The notes beneath the pieces were generated by a model that saw nothing but the letters and a program-made list of their open reading frames with translations, was not told where the DNA came from and searched no databases. A stretch of 64,000 bases of DNA from Prevotella jejuni (GTDB taxonomy: Bacteria; Bacteroidota; Bacteroidia; Bacteroidales; Bacteroidaceae), in NCBI RefSeq assembly GCF_900187995.1, contig NZ_FZNZ01000017.1:18727-82726 (forward strand), written 5' to 3'. The position numbers and the translations under genes were made by a program. Within the stretch, counting starts at the first letter, position 1; the number at the start of each line of letters is the position of its first letter. Positions 8,549-19,886 of this stretch are shown here, piece after piece.

Positions 8549-9967
8549 ATGGACGGAAAACAGACTGATTGTTCCAAGAGAATCCTTCGTAAGAAACTTG
8601 ATTTGCTCCTTCGTACAGGACAGATATTAATGGAAAGTTCTGCAGATACGAGTCGTGTGAAACGTAACATGGAACGTACTGCTGCATATTTGGGTCTTCC
8701 TAAGGAGAACCTACACATTAATGTTGATTATTATATGTTGCAGGTGAACATAAGTGACGAAGCTCACAGCTTTTCTAAGATGCAACGTTGTGACAAGCAT
8801 GTAATTAATCTACTTGCTATTCAGGAGGTTTCCAAACTCTCATGGCGTGCTATTCAGGAAGATTACTCAATAGAGAAATATGAGGAAGAACTTGAGAAGA
8901 TTGCTCATGGTAGACATTATTACACCGAATGGGTTATTGCTATTGGTGCTGGTCTTGCCTGTGGTGGATTCTGTATACAGTTTGGTTGTGACTGGACAGC
9001 ATTCTTCTATGCTTCTATAGCTGCTATTTTGGGTAATCGCTTACGTATGTTTTTGAATCATTCTGGTTCTAATTTGTATGCAAATTTTGCTATTGCTGCT
9101 TTTGTAAGTACGATTTTAGCCTGGTTATCGTCTTTTCTTTCTTCTCCTTCAGTTCAGATGACACTCCCTGAGTTTATCCGCCCTTATCTTCATTCTGAGA
9201 CTCCTTGGCATCCTCTTTTGGCTTGTGCACTATACATTGTACCTGGAGTTCCGTTGATAAATGCTGTTAATGACCTGTTAGACAATCATATAAATACTGG
9301 TTTAGTACGAGCCACAAACACATTGCTCATTGTCGTTTCAATGGCATTTGGTATTATGTTGGCAATAAAATGTGGCTGTTTTGATGGTTTTGTAAAAACC
9401 CTTCCAACAGTACCTCACCATTCTTTCTCAGTTTATGCAATAGCTGCAGCAATCTCTGCAGTGGGTTTTGCGACGATTTATAACATTCCATATCGTTTGA
9501 TGCCTTGGATAGCAGTTGGTGGTGTGATATGTGTCTGTACGCGTAACTTTGTATATCTTACCCCTGAGTCAGGGAATGTTGGCTTAGGCTTGGGACTTGT
9601 TGTTGGTTCTTTATGTGGGTCTGCATTGATATCACTCATTAATATTAAGGCTGTTCATATTTTCCACACTCCACACCAGTGTATTACGATTCCAGCTGTT
9701 ATTCCTATCGTTCCAGGAGTATTAATGTATCGTGCACTTTATGGCTTCATGGAGTTGCAGGGTGTTGTTGGGGAAGTTACAAGCGCTATGTCCTTTGCTA
9801 TTAATGGCTCATTGGTGTTATTTTGTATAGCTTTGGGCGTTGCAATTCCTAATATCTTTGCTAGAAAATGGATTGCTCCACACCGTAGAGCAAAGTTGGA
9901 GCGCATGATAGATGAGCGTCGCCAGCGTGGTAAGTTTGTTGATTTACATAACTATAATATTGATTAG
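8549..9967 (+). CDS. Threonine/serine exporter family protein
   Basis: This 472-residue membrane protein has the ThrE layout. The N-terminal cytosolic DUF1212-type domain has the characteristic LLLRTGQILMESSADTSRVKRNM. About ten hydrophobic segments follow in two blocks, the second corresponding to the ThrE_2 half. The C-terminus is basic. In corynebacteria ThrE exports threonine and serine by proton motive force; the substrate here is inferred only from family. ATG 8549 is chosen over an in-frame TTG nine bases earlier. A strong promoter and the terminator at 10074-10110 suggest a single-gene unit. Confidence 0.85.
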   Translation: MDGKQTDCSKRILRKKLDLLLRTGQILMESSADTSRVKRNMERTAAYLGLPKENLHINVDYYMLQVNISDEAHSFSKMQRCDKHVINLLAIQEVSKLSWRAIQEDYSIEKYEEELEKIAHGRHYYTEWVIAIGAGLACGGFCIQFGCDWTAFFYASIAAILGNRLRMFLNHSGSNLYANFAIAAFVSTILAWLSSFLSSPSVQMTLPEFIRPYLHSETPWHPLLACALYIVPGVPLINAVNDLLDNHINTGLVRATNTLLIVVSMAFGIMLAIKCGCFDGFVKTLPTVPHHSFSVYAIAAAISAVGFATIYNIPYRLMPWIAVGGVICVCTRNFVYLTPESGNVGLGLGLVVGSLCGSALISLINIKAVHIFHTPHQCITIPAVIPIVPGVLMYRALYGFMELQGVVGEVTSAMSFAINGSLVLFCIALGVAIPNIFARKWIAPHRRAKLERMIDERRQRGKFVDLHNYNID

Positions 9968-10073
9968 AATTATTGACTTTGCAGAAATATAGTTTAGTCT
10001 TTTATAATATGCATAAGATGGATATATCATCTTAGCTTCATAAAAGAGACGATTCTACTAATATAGAACAATG

Positions 10074-10110
10074 AAATCGGGACTGTTACAGTTCCGATTT
10101 TCTTTTTTTT
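10074..10110 (+). terminator. Terminator after the ThrE-family gene
   Basis: AAATCGGGACTG and CAGTTCCGATTT pair over 12 positions with one G-T, around a TTA loop. TCTTTTTTTT follows. Confidence 0.9.
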
Positions 10111-10757
10111 GCTCTATCAAGGTATGTGATATTTAATGGTAGGGTAAGTTATTTCAAGTATAGCATGAAATTTGATATAAGACCAAATATACTTAACTTA
10201 GCAAGCCTTTATTCGTTCTCTTCAGACGAAAAGTCTTTGTTTTCCTTTATATTATAGTATGCATAAGCTAATGTAACTGATTTTCTTTTTTCATTTATCG
10301 TCTTTACGTTTGTAAGTATTTTGTTATTATAGCTGGAGGTTATATTGTGTTTTAGCTATATAGTTACTTTTTTAAGATTGTTATATACTAATGATGAAGC
10401 TTTATAAGGCATAATAATAATCAGATAGCAAAATTATATGTTATAATTTACATCACCAAGAATATGCTATTAAATATTTATCTTTTATTTAATTTAGTAG
10501 ATAATTAAGTTCTAAGAGCATGATTAATAACGATTTAAGAGACACTATATAATCTTAGTTGAATGTTCATTTCTTCTTAAAAAGGCCTCTCTTAAAATAA
10601 TGGTCATTATGATAAATAAAGAATACAGATATTTTTTTATTCGTTTATAATGAGATGTAACATCAATGAAAGTAACTGAAAAGAGAAGATTTGAAGGCTG
10701 ATAAAGTTAATGACTGACATAAGTTAAATGTCCTATGGAACATTATTATAATAAAAG
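10111..10757. other. AT-rich gap, nothing recognised
   Basis: About 650 bases lie between two facing terminators. I see no ORF, RNA gene or copy of the dispersed repeats here. Confidence 0.6.
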
Positions 10758-10794
10758 AAAGAGGTAATTGCCTTTGAAAGACAATTACCTCTTT
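10758..10794 (-). terminator. Terminator of eno
   Basis: AAAGAGGTAATTG and its exact complement CAATTACCTCTTT form a 13-bp stem. Read leftward it runs into CTTTTATTATAA. Confidence 0.85.
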
Positions 10795-10836
10795 GCATAT
10801 TTCTTTTACTCTGTCAAGTATTATTGACCAAATAAA

Positions 10837-12147
<1,311 letters not shown>

Positions 12148-12196
12148 TTATGTGTTTATTAAAAATCAGTTATATTTTTAACTTTCTTTTCTCCTT

Positions 12197-12205
12197 GCAA
12201 AGTTA
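12197..12205 (-). promoter_or_regulatory. -7 box for eno
   Basis: TAACTTTGC on the minus strand lies 53 bases upstream of the eno start. The -33 element is not clear. Confidence 0.65.
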
Positions 12206-12272
12206 ATAAAAAAAGTCGTAATCATCCCCTAACGACTCATTATATTTCTCTTTTTGACAAAATTAACGTTTA

Positions 12273-12845
12273 TCACATTATGATGACAGTAACACCTCTG
12301 GCTGCTTGTGCACCCATAACAAGCGCTTGTTCGATATCTGCAGTCTTGCTCGGACCTGATATAAAGCAGCCATAACCATAATCAGTCATGTGAATTTTCT
12401 TGTAAGCTTCGTGCATGTTATTGACGATTTTATCACGTTGTACGAGAATAACAAGATTCTCTGAGATAAAACAAACGACCCTTTCTTTCATCGTTTGTGG
12501 CAGCCATACACATCCATTCTCAGCCACAGCAATATCACCTTGGATAATCCCGACATCCGTTCCGTTTAGGTCTTGTGCCTTAGCAACAGTATCAGGATTA
12601 AGGTTTGCCTTTATCCCTTCTACGTTAGAAGCTAATACTTTTGCATCTGGATAAGCCTTTTGTATCAACTCATTAATATCATCATCAGCCTTTGCTTCAA
12701 TAACTTCACAACCAACAGTGTGGCTCATCTCAATGAACTGCTGTACTACATCTTGATATTTAATACCTTCCATCATTTTCTCAGGCATATCAAAATGTTG
12801 TTTAGTATTGCGACGCAATTTATTAAATAGTTCTTCTTTATTCAT
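12273..12845 (-). CDS. lutC: LUD-domain protein of L-lactate oxidation, LutC type
   Basis: LutC is the small LUD-fold partner in the LutABC non-flavin L-lactate dehydrogenase, which oxidises lactate to pyruvate. The 190-residue protein has the family's C-terminal GPSKTADIEQALVMGAQAARG segment and a preceding acidic, glycine-containing region (NGCVWLPQTMKERVV). Its start overlaps the end of lutB by eight bases. Order lutA-lutB-lutC is conserved with Bacillus. The physiological direction and electron acceptor here are not known. Confidence 0.88.
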   Translation of the reverse strand: MNKEELFNKLRRNTKQHFDMPEKMMEGIKYQDVVQQFIEMSHTVGCEVIEAKADDDINELIQKAYPDAKVLASNVEGIKANLNPDTVAKAQDLNGTDVGIIQGDIAVAENGCVWLPQTMKERVVCFISENLVILVQRDKIVNNMHEAYKKIHMTDYGYGCFISGPSKTADIEQALVMGAQAARGVTVIIM

Positions 12846-14220
12846 GTTTCATTTCCTCCATTGCGTGCTTAAATATGACATGGAAAGGCTTTTTCGCAAA
12901 CTTTGGCATTGTATGACCAATGCTCCATGGATTAAGCTTTATATCCATTAGCGATTCTGGTATGTGATTGGCAACTGATGAATTACGAAGTAAAGCATCA
13001 TAAATATGATAGTTTTCGTAAACAACTTTCATACCTTCTGCCATCACCTTCTTCTCTTTGTTCTCTGTTCCATACGTTTCAAGGCTCTGACGCCAGCGAT
13101 AAATCTGACTTCCAGGGGTTACCTTTGCAGGACAAACGCAGTCACAACTCAGACATAATGAGCATGCTGATACATTACCACTGTGCTGTTTTGGATTCTT
13201 TAGCATACCAAGGTCGACTCCAATAGGACCAGGAATAAAGTAACTATATGAATAACCTCCAGAACGACGATAGACAGGACAAGTATTCATACATGCACCA
13301 CATCGAATACACTTCAGTGTCATCCAATGTTCTTTATTAGCAATCATGTCACTACGACCATTGTCAACTAAGATTACATGCATCTCACCTCCTGGTCGAG
13401 CCTTACGGAATTGAGAGGTAAAGGCAGTTGATGGCTGTCCCGTACCGCTACGTGCCAATAAGCGTTGGAACACTGCTAAAGAGTCATAATCAGGAATCAC
13501 TTTCTCAATACCCATAGCAACAATGTGTAGCTTTGGTATTGAAGTTGACATATCAGCATTACCTTCATTGGTGCAAACAACACAATCTCCTGTTGCAGCA
13601 ACACCAAAGTTACACCCCGTCAAACCTGCTTCTGCATCCATGAAATCACCTCGAAGGTTCTCACGTGCACAGCGAGTGAGATAGGCTGGGTCATGATTGC
13701 CTTTCTCTTTTGATATTCCTTTTTCTTCAAACATCTCCCCTATCTCATCACGAGTCAGGTGAATAGCTGGCATAACGATATGTGCTGGTTTCAGATGCAT
13801 GAGTTGGAGAATACGCTCACCAAGGTCGGACTCAACCACATTGATACCTCTTTTAATAAGATAAGGATTCATCTCACACTCCTCGGTAAGCATAGATTTA
13901 GACTTAACGAGCTTCTTTACTTTATGAGACTCAAGTATCCCATAAACCATTTCATTGAACTCCTGTGCATCTTTAGCAAAATGAACGATAACGCCATTAC
14001 GCTCCAAGCTATTAGTGAATTGCTCTAAATAGTCTGCTAAATGGGTTGCGGTGTGTTCTTTAATACGACTTGCATGCTCGCGTAAGTCCTCCCATTCTGG
14101 TAGCTGAGCCGCAGCAGCATCTCGTTTCTGACGTAATGACCAGAATGTGCGGTCGTGTCTTTCAACCTTCTTAGGGTTCTTCAGAAACTCTTTTGCTCTT
14201 TTTGAATGATATGTTGACAT
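12838..14220 (-). CDS. lutB: Iron-sulfur protein of L-lactate oxidation, LutB type
   Basis: This 460-residue subunit has an N-terminal LUD domain (motifs GITGCNFGVAATGD-like: LTGCNFGVAATGD) and a ferredoxin-like C-terminal half. The two clusters are CIRCGACMNTCPVYRR and CSLCLSCDCVCPAKV, suited to carry two 4Fe-4S centres. A further C-terminal helix region follows. It sits between lutA (35-base gap) and lutC (overlap), so the three are almost certainly one transcript and one complex. Confidence 0.92.
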   Translation of the reverse strand: MSTYHSKRAKEFLKNPKKVERHDRTFWSLRQKRDAAAAQLPEWEDLREHASRIKEHTATHLADYLEQFTNSLERNGVIVHFAKDAQEFNEMVYGILESHKVKKLVKSKSMLTEECEMNPYLIKRGINVVESDLGERILQLMHLKPAHIVMPAIHLTRDEIGEMFEEKGISKEKGNHDPAYLTRCARENLRGDFMDAEAGLTGCNFGVAATGDCVVCTNEGNADMSTSIPKLHIVAMGIEKVIPDYDSLAVFQRLLARSGTGQPSTAFTSQFRKARPGGEMHVILVDNGRSDMIANKEHWMTLKCIRCGACMNTCPVYRRSGGYSYSYFIPGPIGVDLGMLKNPKQHSGNVSACSLCLSCDCVCPAKVTPGSQIYRWRQSLETYGTENKEKKVMAEGMKVVYENYHIYDALLRNSSVANHIPESLMDIKLNPWSIGHTMPKFAKKPFHVIFKHAMEEMKHE

Positions 14221-14255
14221 AACTTTGTTGTCCTTTTATAAACCTTTTATATATA

Positions 14256-14987
14256 TCATAAACCTGCAGCCAAGATTTCAGCTACGTGCATGAACTTGAT
14301 TGGATAATGGTTCTTTGCTACTATGCCCTGCATGTGCATTAAGCATGAACTATCCGAACCTGTAATAATCTCAGCACCTGTATCCATGTGACGTTTCACC
14401 TTATCGGTACCCATAGCTGTGCTAACATAAGCCTCTTCGACAGCAAACATACCACCAAAACCACAGCACTCGTCCTTACGATCAGGTTCTTTTACGGTAA
14501 TACCTTCCTTTAGTTTTAATAACTCAACAATCTTATTAGTAGGTTTCTCTTGAAACTCTGAAGGCGTACTAAGTGTTAACTCACGTACACCATGGCAAGA
14601 GTTATGAACTGATACGACATGAGGAAAACTTCCAGGGAGTTCCTTTACCTTCAAAACATCATGTAAGAACTCTACTAACTCCACTGTCTTCTTAGGGGTC
14701 TGACACTCATGGTCGAGTATCTGTGGATAATTAACACGCACAAAAGCAGCACAAGATACACTTGGTATAACTACATAATCAAAATCCTTAAACTTATCCT
14801 CAAAACGCTCAGCGAGATGATCAGACATACGCTGGAAACCACCGTTTGCCATAGGCTGACCACAACATGTCTGGCGTTCGGGATAGACTACATCTACTTT
14901 AAGCTTTTTCAAAAGCTTAAAGGTTGCTACGCCTACATGTGGGTAGAGTGCATCGACGTAGCATGGGATAAAGAGTCCAACTCTCAT
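14256..14987 (-). CDS. lutA: CCG-domain subunit of L-lactate oxidation, LutA type
   Basis: The 243-residue protein carries two cysteine-rich CCG modules, QTCCGQPMANGG (39-50) and DECCGFGGMFAVEE (about 172-185). The accompanying HNSCHGVREL motif lies between them. Such modules bind iron-sulfur clusters in heterodisulfide reductase and glycolate oxidase relatives; LutA is the single-subunit relative. It is the first gene of the leftward lut operon, divergent from topB. Confidence 0.92.
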   Translation of the reverse strand: MRVGLFIPCYVDALYPHVGVATFKLLKKLKVDVVYPERQTCCGQPMANGGFQRMSDHLAERFEDKFKDFDYVVIPSVSCAAFVRVNYPQILDHECQTPKKTVELVEFLHDVLKVKELPGSFPHVVSVHNSCHGVRELTLSTPSEFQEKPTNKIVELLKLKEGITVKEPDRKDECCGFGGMFAVEEAYVSTAMGTDKVKRHMDTGAEIITGSDSSCLMHMQGIVAKNHYPIKFMHVAEILAAGL

Positions 14988-15018
14988 AATTTTATCTTTT
15001 CTTGTTCGTTTCTTTGCT

Positions 15019-15027
15019 ACAAATTTA
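15019..15027 (-). promoter_or_regulatory. -7 box for the lut operon
   Basis: TAAATTTGT on the minus strand lies 32 bases upstream of lutA, in the gap divergent with topB. Confidence 0.55.
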
Positions 15028-15112
15028 GATAAAATAACTTAGATAGAAAAAGAAAAACGCAAAAAAAGATAGGTATGAAAAACAGTTTAAGTCTCCTATC
15101 GAATATTTTTCT

Positions 15113-15121
15113 TACCTTTGC
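15113..15121 (+). promoter_or_regulatory. -7 box for topB
   Basis: TACCTTTGC fits TAnnTTTG and lies 56 bases before the topB ATG. The -33 element is weak. Confidence 0.6.
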
Positions 15122-15176
15122 AAAGGTGAAAAGAAGGAGTGTAAGGTATAGGAAGAGATTTGATATAGTATAAAGC

Positions 15177-17045
15177 ATGAAAGTTTGCATAGCCGAGAAA
15201 CCAAGTGTAGCTAAAGATATTGCTCGTATCCTTGGTGCGAATAGCACACGTAACGGGTATATGGAGGGCAATGGATACCAAGTAACATGGACCTTTGGCC
15301 ACCTTTGTGAGCTAAAGGAACCACATGACTATACCCGTAACTGGAAGTATTGGAGCCTTGGGTCTCTGCCCATGATTCCTTCACGCTTTGGTATTAAGCT
15401 GATTGAAGACGAAGGAATAAAAAAACAATTTGATGTTATAAAAGGTCTTTTTCAGGCTGCTGACGAGATTATCAATTGTGGTGATGCTGGTCAGGAAGGT
15501 GAGTTAATCCAACGATGGGTTATGCAGAAAGCGGGTGTAAAGTGTCCTGTAAGACGACTTTGGATTTCGTCTATGACGGACGATGCTATTCGTGAGGGAT
15601 TTGCTAACCTCAGAGACGAAGCGCAATATCAACCCCTCTACTTAGCTGGCTTGTCTCGTGCTATCGGTGATTGGCTTTTGGGAATGAACGCAACACGCCT
15701 TTATACGTTAAAGTATGGCAATAATAGCTATGGTAGAGGGCAAGTGTTGTCTATTGGTCGAGTTCAGACACCAACCTTAGCACTCATCGTTCAGCGACAG
15801 AAGGAGATAGATAACTTTAAGCCAGAACCTTATTGGGTATTGGCTACAGTCTATCGTGACACACAGTTTACGGCTACAAAGGGTAAATTCACCTCTAAGG
15901 AAGAGGGCCAAAAAGCTTTCTCTACAATTGAGGGAAAGCCTTTTACGATTACAAGTGTCACTAAGAAGAAAGGTTCTGAACTGCCCAAACAACTTTATGA
16001 CCTCACCTCTTTGCAGGTAGATTGTAACCGTAAGTTTGGTTTCTCTGCTGAGATGACACTTAATACAATTCAGACTCTATACGAACGCAAGCTTACTACT
16101 TATCCACGTGTTGACACACAATTCCTTTCTGATGATATTTATCCAAAGTGTCCACAGATTATGAACGGACTCTTTCAGACTGCCTTTGCTGGTAAAAAGC
16201 CTTATGCTGACATCGTAAAGGCGTTGGGTGGCAAGCCTTTACCTAAGACAAAGCGTGTCTTTGACTCCTCAAAAGTGACGGATCACCATGCTATCATCCC
16301 GACAGGTGTACTACCGCAAGGGCTGACAGATGCTGAACAGAAGGTATATGATCTCATTGCTCGCCGTTTTATCGCTGCTTTCTATCCTGATTGTAAGTTC
16401 TCTACGACAACGGTATTAGGTGAGGTGGATAAAATAGAGTTTAAGGTCTCTGGCAAAGAAATTTTGGATTTAGGTTGGAGAGTATGCATAGATACGTCAG
16501 CAGGTACTTCCTCTACCCCATTGGATGAGGGACAGGAAGGAGCAGCTACTGGCTCACCATTACTACCAAACTTTAAGAAAGGGGAATCAGGGCCGCACAC
16601 CCCTACTCTAACAGAAAAGCTTACTACTCCACCAAAGCACTACACTGAGGCCTCTTTGCTTCGTACAATGGAAACAGCTGGTAAGCTTGTTGAGGACGAG
16701 ACCTTGCGTGCTGCCATGAAAGAGAACGGTATCGGTCGACCTTCTTCACGTGCAGGAATTATTGAGACGCTCTTCAAACGCCACTATATCCGCCGTAAAA
16801 GAAAGAATATAGAGGCTACAGAGACAGGTATTGCACTTATTGATACGATTCACGAGAAACTTCTTACATCAGCCGAATTGACGGGTATTTGGGAGAAGAA
16901 ACTCCGTGATATTGAAGCTAAAAAGTATGATGCCTCTCAATTTATCAATGAACTGAAAGAGCAGTTGACTAATATTGTTAATGATGTATTAGCTGACAAT
17001 TCTACTCGAAAGATTGGTGAGATAGAGGATAATAAAGGGAAGTAA
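15177..17045 (+). CDS. topB: DNA topoisomerase III
   Basis: This type IA topoisomerase decatenates DNA. The 622-residue protein has an N-terminal Toprim domain with the DAGQEGE acidic motif (103-109), SIGRVQTPTL (192-201) and the catalytic tyrosine Tyr309 in LTTYPRVDTQFLS. A later DHHAIIPTG motif follows. It ends soon after the ENGIGRPSSRAGIIETL region and a helical tail, without C-terminal zinc ribbons. Length and motifs suit chromosomal TopB. I see no mobile-element genes beside it, so it is not obviously the conjugative-element type. Confidence 0.94.
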   Translation: MKVCIAEKPSVAKDIARILGANSTRNGYMEGNGYQVTWTFGHLCELKEPHDYTRNWKYWSLGSLPMIPSRFGIKLIEDEGIKKQFDVIKGLFQAADEIINCGDAGQEGELIQRWVMQKAGVKCPVRRLWISSMTDDAIREGFANLRDEAQYQPLYLAGLSRAIGDWLLGMNATRLYTLKYGNNSYGRGQVLSIGRVQTPTLALIVQRQKEIDNFKPEPYWVLATVYRDTQFTATKGKFTSKEEGQKAFSTIEGKPFTITSVTKKKGSELPKQLYDLTSLQVDCNRKFGFSAEMTLNTIQTLYERKLTTYPRVDTQFLSDDIYPKCPQIMNGLFQTAFAGKKPYADIVKALGGKPLPKTKRVFDSSKVTDHHAIIPTGVLPQGLTDAEQKVYDLIARRFIAAFYPDCKFSTTTVLGEVDKIEFKVSGKEILDLGWRVCIDTSAGTSSTPLDEGQEGAATGSPLLPNFKKGESGPHTPTLTEKLTTPPKHYTEASLLRTMETAGKLVEDETLRAAMKENGIGRPSSRAGIIETLFKRHYIRRKRKNIEATETGIALIDTIHEKLLTSAELTGIWEKKLRDIEAKKYDASQFINELKEQLTNIVNDVLADNSTRKIGEIEDNKGK

Positions 17046-17161
17046 AAGCATTGTTTGTTATGCTTCCATCGAGATAACAGTCTTCTGATAGGCGACGTGA
17101 TTTAGGTCTCCAAACAAGTGAAATATTATAGCAAAATATACAAGAAAAGTTTTGTTTTAAG

Positions 17162-17246
17162 TTGCTGTCACATTTAACATTTCACGTAACAGTACTGTAA
17201 ATTAACGTGTTAAGTGTTGACTTTGACTGACAGAAATGACAGCAAA
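17162..17246 (+). repeat. Dispersed repeat family 1, copy B
   Basis: The 85-bp element begins TTGCTGTCACATTTAACATT and ends TGACAGAAATGACAGCAAA. ACAAGAAAAGTTT precedes it, as in copy A. It lies just beyond the 3' end of topB. Confidence 0.88.
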
Positions 17247-17504
17247 ATTGGTTTTAAGTTAGATCTCTTTTTGTCAGTATGCAGAGGAAGAGTGGTTATG
17301 GATTTCAACTTCCATAGAGAACTCAAACAATTTCGAATGAAATGGGAGTAGACGCAATAAAGGGCCAGTTACTATATCATTCGTAATATTCGATGAACAT
17401 GAAATAACAACGATGCTGTTGTCTGTTGTTTTGTGTTGTGATAAAAGTATTCATGAGCAGACATACTGTGATATTATTCACTAAATTAGCTCATTTTTAA
17501 TGGT

Positions 17505-17960
17505 TTACATCTTCTTTACATACCAATCATTGCCTACATACTTATACTCTTGTTTATGTTCTTCAAAAAGATATAAGCCATCGTGATAGCCTTTCTTTAT
17601 TTTTATATAGTCAATGCCATTAGAAATTACTCTTATTATCTTCTCATTATCTACACGACAATATGATAAGTTGAATTTCTTGTAAGCCTTGATAAATTTC
17701 ATAATCTCTTTGTCTTGTAAGGGATAATTCTTTGGCTTTTTTACTATTCTTAGAGCCTTGTCAACAAACACAAGTCCACTACCTTTCGTCTTGAATGATT
17801 CGAAAAGTATCATGTCAGCATCTCTATTATAGATTAGGCACCCATCTAATATGCGATAATCATAGTTTGTTATTTGACTATTATAGCTTACTTTGGATGT
17901 ACAACTACCGAAGAGAAATTGAGATAGAAATAAAAGCAATGTCAATATCTTAGAATTCAT
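17505..17960 (-). CDS. Small putative lipoprotein, unknown function
   Basis: A 151-residue protein begins with a hydrophobic signal ending LFGSC, giving a lipidated Cys20. The -3 residue is Phe, slightly off the classic lipobox. The mature part is rich in Tyr, Lys and Ile and has no motif I recognise. A TATCTTTGC box at 17974-17982 lies just upstream and gives a very short leader. It is flanked on both sides by the dispersed repeats, so it is isolated from other genes. Confidence 0.65.
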   Translation of the reverse strand: MNSKILTLLLFLSQFLFGSCTSKVSYNSQITNYDYRILDGCLIYNRDADMILFESFKTKGSGLVFVDKALRIVKKPKNYPLQDKEIMKFIKAYKKFNLSYCRVDNEKIIRVISNGIDYIKIKKGYHDGLYLFEEHKQEYKYVGNDWYVKKM

Positions 17961-17973
17961 GTTGTAGTTTTCT

Positions 17974-17982
17974 GCAAAGATA
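17974..17982 (-). promoter_or_regulatory. -7 box for the small lipoprotein gene
   Basis: TATCTTTGC on the minus strand lies 13 bases upstream of the ATG, implying a leader of under ten bases. Confidence 0.6.
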
Positions 17983-18264
17983 TAAAACTTCTTTTCTAAA
18001 TCAAAATATCAACTTCGTTCTTTTAGAAACTTTCGAGAAATGGATCGATTAAGCTAATGAAAGTAAGATATTGAGGAGAAACAGTCGTTTCTATGAGCTC
18101 TATACAGATGCAAAAAATTGATACTCTGATGAGAATGAGATTATTGTTGCATCTCTTCAAGACTATTAATAAAAGGAGTAAAAATACTATATGTGTAAGT
18201 GCGAATTGTAAAGATGTTTCAGTGATAGTTTCTTTCTTTATTCGAGAAAAGCTCGGTGAGGAGA

Positions 18265-18460
18265 CAAGAAGAGGCCTTTTTACGTTCAAGAACATGCCCT
18301 TCTTGCGTGTTAAAGACGCCCTTCATGGGGCATGAAGAGCGTCTTCTTCATAGCTATTCATAACATTCTGTTTTATTGACTGTTATGAGCTTTGTTGTTA
18401 GGAAAGATATGCTCCTGCATTAAGGTTGTTTCGTTTTATGCTTTGTAATATTATTTTACT
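18265..18460 (+). repeat. Dispersed repeat family 2, copy B
   Basis: Landmarks in order are CAAGAAGAGGCCT, TTCAAGAACATGCCCTTCTTG, a hairpin AAGACGCCCTTCATG / CATGAAGAGCGTCTT at 18313-18346, then TGTTATGAGC. A weaker downstream block (AAGGTTGTTTCGTTTTATGC) matches the AAGGATGTTTAGCTTGATATG block of copy C. Confidence 0.85.
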
Positions 18461-18665
18461 GTCTTAAAGACTTTTTCGAGGTGTGGAATGATTACTGAGG
18501 TTCATCTATGGAGATATAGATAAATGTAGTAGTGTATGTTTATTTTTTACAGAGCAATGCAGAGAGTATTCTTATTCAGATATGGTTGTTTATCAGTATT
18601 AAAGAACGACTATTCGTATGCACTTTATCTACTTAAACCTTGGGTGGCTAATGCTCTGAAAAAAG

Positions 18666-18709
18666 AAAGGGCAATAGAAGTCCGTTATCGGATACCTCTA
18701 TCACCCTTT
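18666..18709 (-). terminator. Terminator of the cyd operon
   Basis: Read leftward, AAAGGGTGATAGA pairs with TCTATTGCCCTTT around an inner TCCG/CGGA stem. CTTTTTTC follows. Confidence 0.85.
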
Positions 18710-18743
18710 TAGAATTTATCTGGAAAAATAGGAGTACTATATC

Positions 18744-19886
18744 TTAGTAAGCATGGTCGTCCTCAGCAATTTCCTTACGGTCAATAGCCTTCTTGTCGAT
18801 TGCACGCCAAGCATAAACAATGTATGCCAAAACGAATGGAACAAGGAAGCTAACATAGAACATAGACTTCAATGTGAACTCACTTGAAGAGCTGTTCTTA
18901 AGTGTCAATGAGCTTTGGAGCTCGGCTGTTGATGGATAATAAGCTGTGTTGTTCCATCCTGCAATGAGGAAGAGAACCAAAACAACCAATACAACACCAA
19001 TACCTGCAGGCCAAATACCACGGACATACTCTGGCTTAAGAACAGTTTTAACGATTCCAAAAAGCAAGAGAACAACACCTACAAGCAGAATGATAGCTAA
19101 TGGCCACATTGCTAATAAGTTGCTCAGATACTTCATTGGCTCCATAACGATAACGCCAGCTTCGTTTACTGCGTAGCCCTCGCCAACCAATGTAACAATC
19201 AGGAAAGGCAAGAAGAACAGTAAGAAGAGAACGGTGTTAACGAGCAGTTGCTTTCGAACACGTCCACGGATAATGTCATCGTCCACATTATTATTAATAT
19301 AGAGCGTGCCGAGGATACGTGCAAGGAATACTACTGAAATACCAAAGATAACTACCCAAGGATTGAGCAGTACGTCAAGTCCACGTGAACCATTTGCCCA
19401 ATGAGAGATAACAGGCTGCATGAAGTCAGTAATGTTACCTTTCTCTACGATGAAGTTAGAACCTGTAAAGAAGGTTGCAACAGCTCCACCTAAGAGCAAT
19501 GGACCAAGAATACCATTGATAATCAATCCAATCTGGAAGGTACGAACGCCAAAGAGATTACCAGCCTTGTTCTGGAACTCATAGCTGACAGCCTGAATGA
19601 TGAATGTAAAAAGTATCAACAGCCATACCCAATAAGCACTACCAAAACTCGTACTATAGAACAATGGGAATGAAGCAAAGAATGCTCCGCCGAATGTTAC
19701 AAGTGTTGTAAAGGTGAACTCCCACTTACGACCTGTTGAGTTAACGAGCATGCGACGCTCTTCTTCAGTCTTACCTAACTGGAAAATCATGGAGTTTGCA
19801 CCCTGTACGAAAAGTAGGAATACAAGCAGTCCACCTAAAAGTGAGATGATGAACCACCAGTAGTGTTGCAGAAAATCGTATGTCAT
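18744..19886 (-). CDS. cydB: Cytochrome bd ubiquinol/menaquinol oxidase subunit II
   Basis: CydB is the structural partner of CydA in the oxygen-reducing cytochrome bd complex. The 380-residue protein starts MTYDFLQHYWWFIISLLGGLLVFLLFVQGA, typical of the family, and has about nine hydrophobic segments. Its ATG overlaps the cydA stop by four bases, so translation is coupled. A terminator follows. Confidence 0.96.
   Translation of the reverse strand: MTYDFLQHYWWFIISLLGGLLVFLLFVQGANSMIFQLGKTEEERRMLVNSTGRKWEFTFTTLVTFGGAFFASFPLFYSTSFGSAYWVWLLILFTFIIQAVSYEFQNKAGNLFGVRTFQIGLIINGILGPLLLGGAVATFFTGSNFIVEKGNITDFMQPVISHWANGSRGLDVLLNPWVVIFGISVVFLARILGTLYINNNVDDDIIRGRVRKQLLVNTVLFLLFFLPFLIVTLVGEGYAVNEAGVIVMEPMKYLSNLLAMWPLAIILLVGVVLLLFGIVKTVLKPEYVRGIWPAGIGVVLVVLVLFLIAGWNNTAYYPSTAELQSSLTLKNSSSSEFTLKSMFYVSFLVPFVLAYIVYAWRAIDKKAIDRKEIAEDDHAY

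Noticed and set aside
15177..17045. topB as a marker of an integrated conjugative element
   Set aside because: No tra, mob, integrase or relaxase genes adjoin, and the neighbours are housekeeping genes.
18093..18335. 80-codon frame running into repeat family 2
   Set aside because: The end of the frame lies in the repeat, and the equivalent frame is broken in the other copies, so the repeat does not encode a shared peptide.
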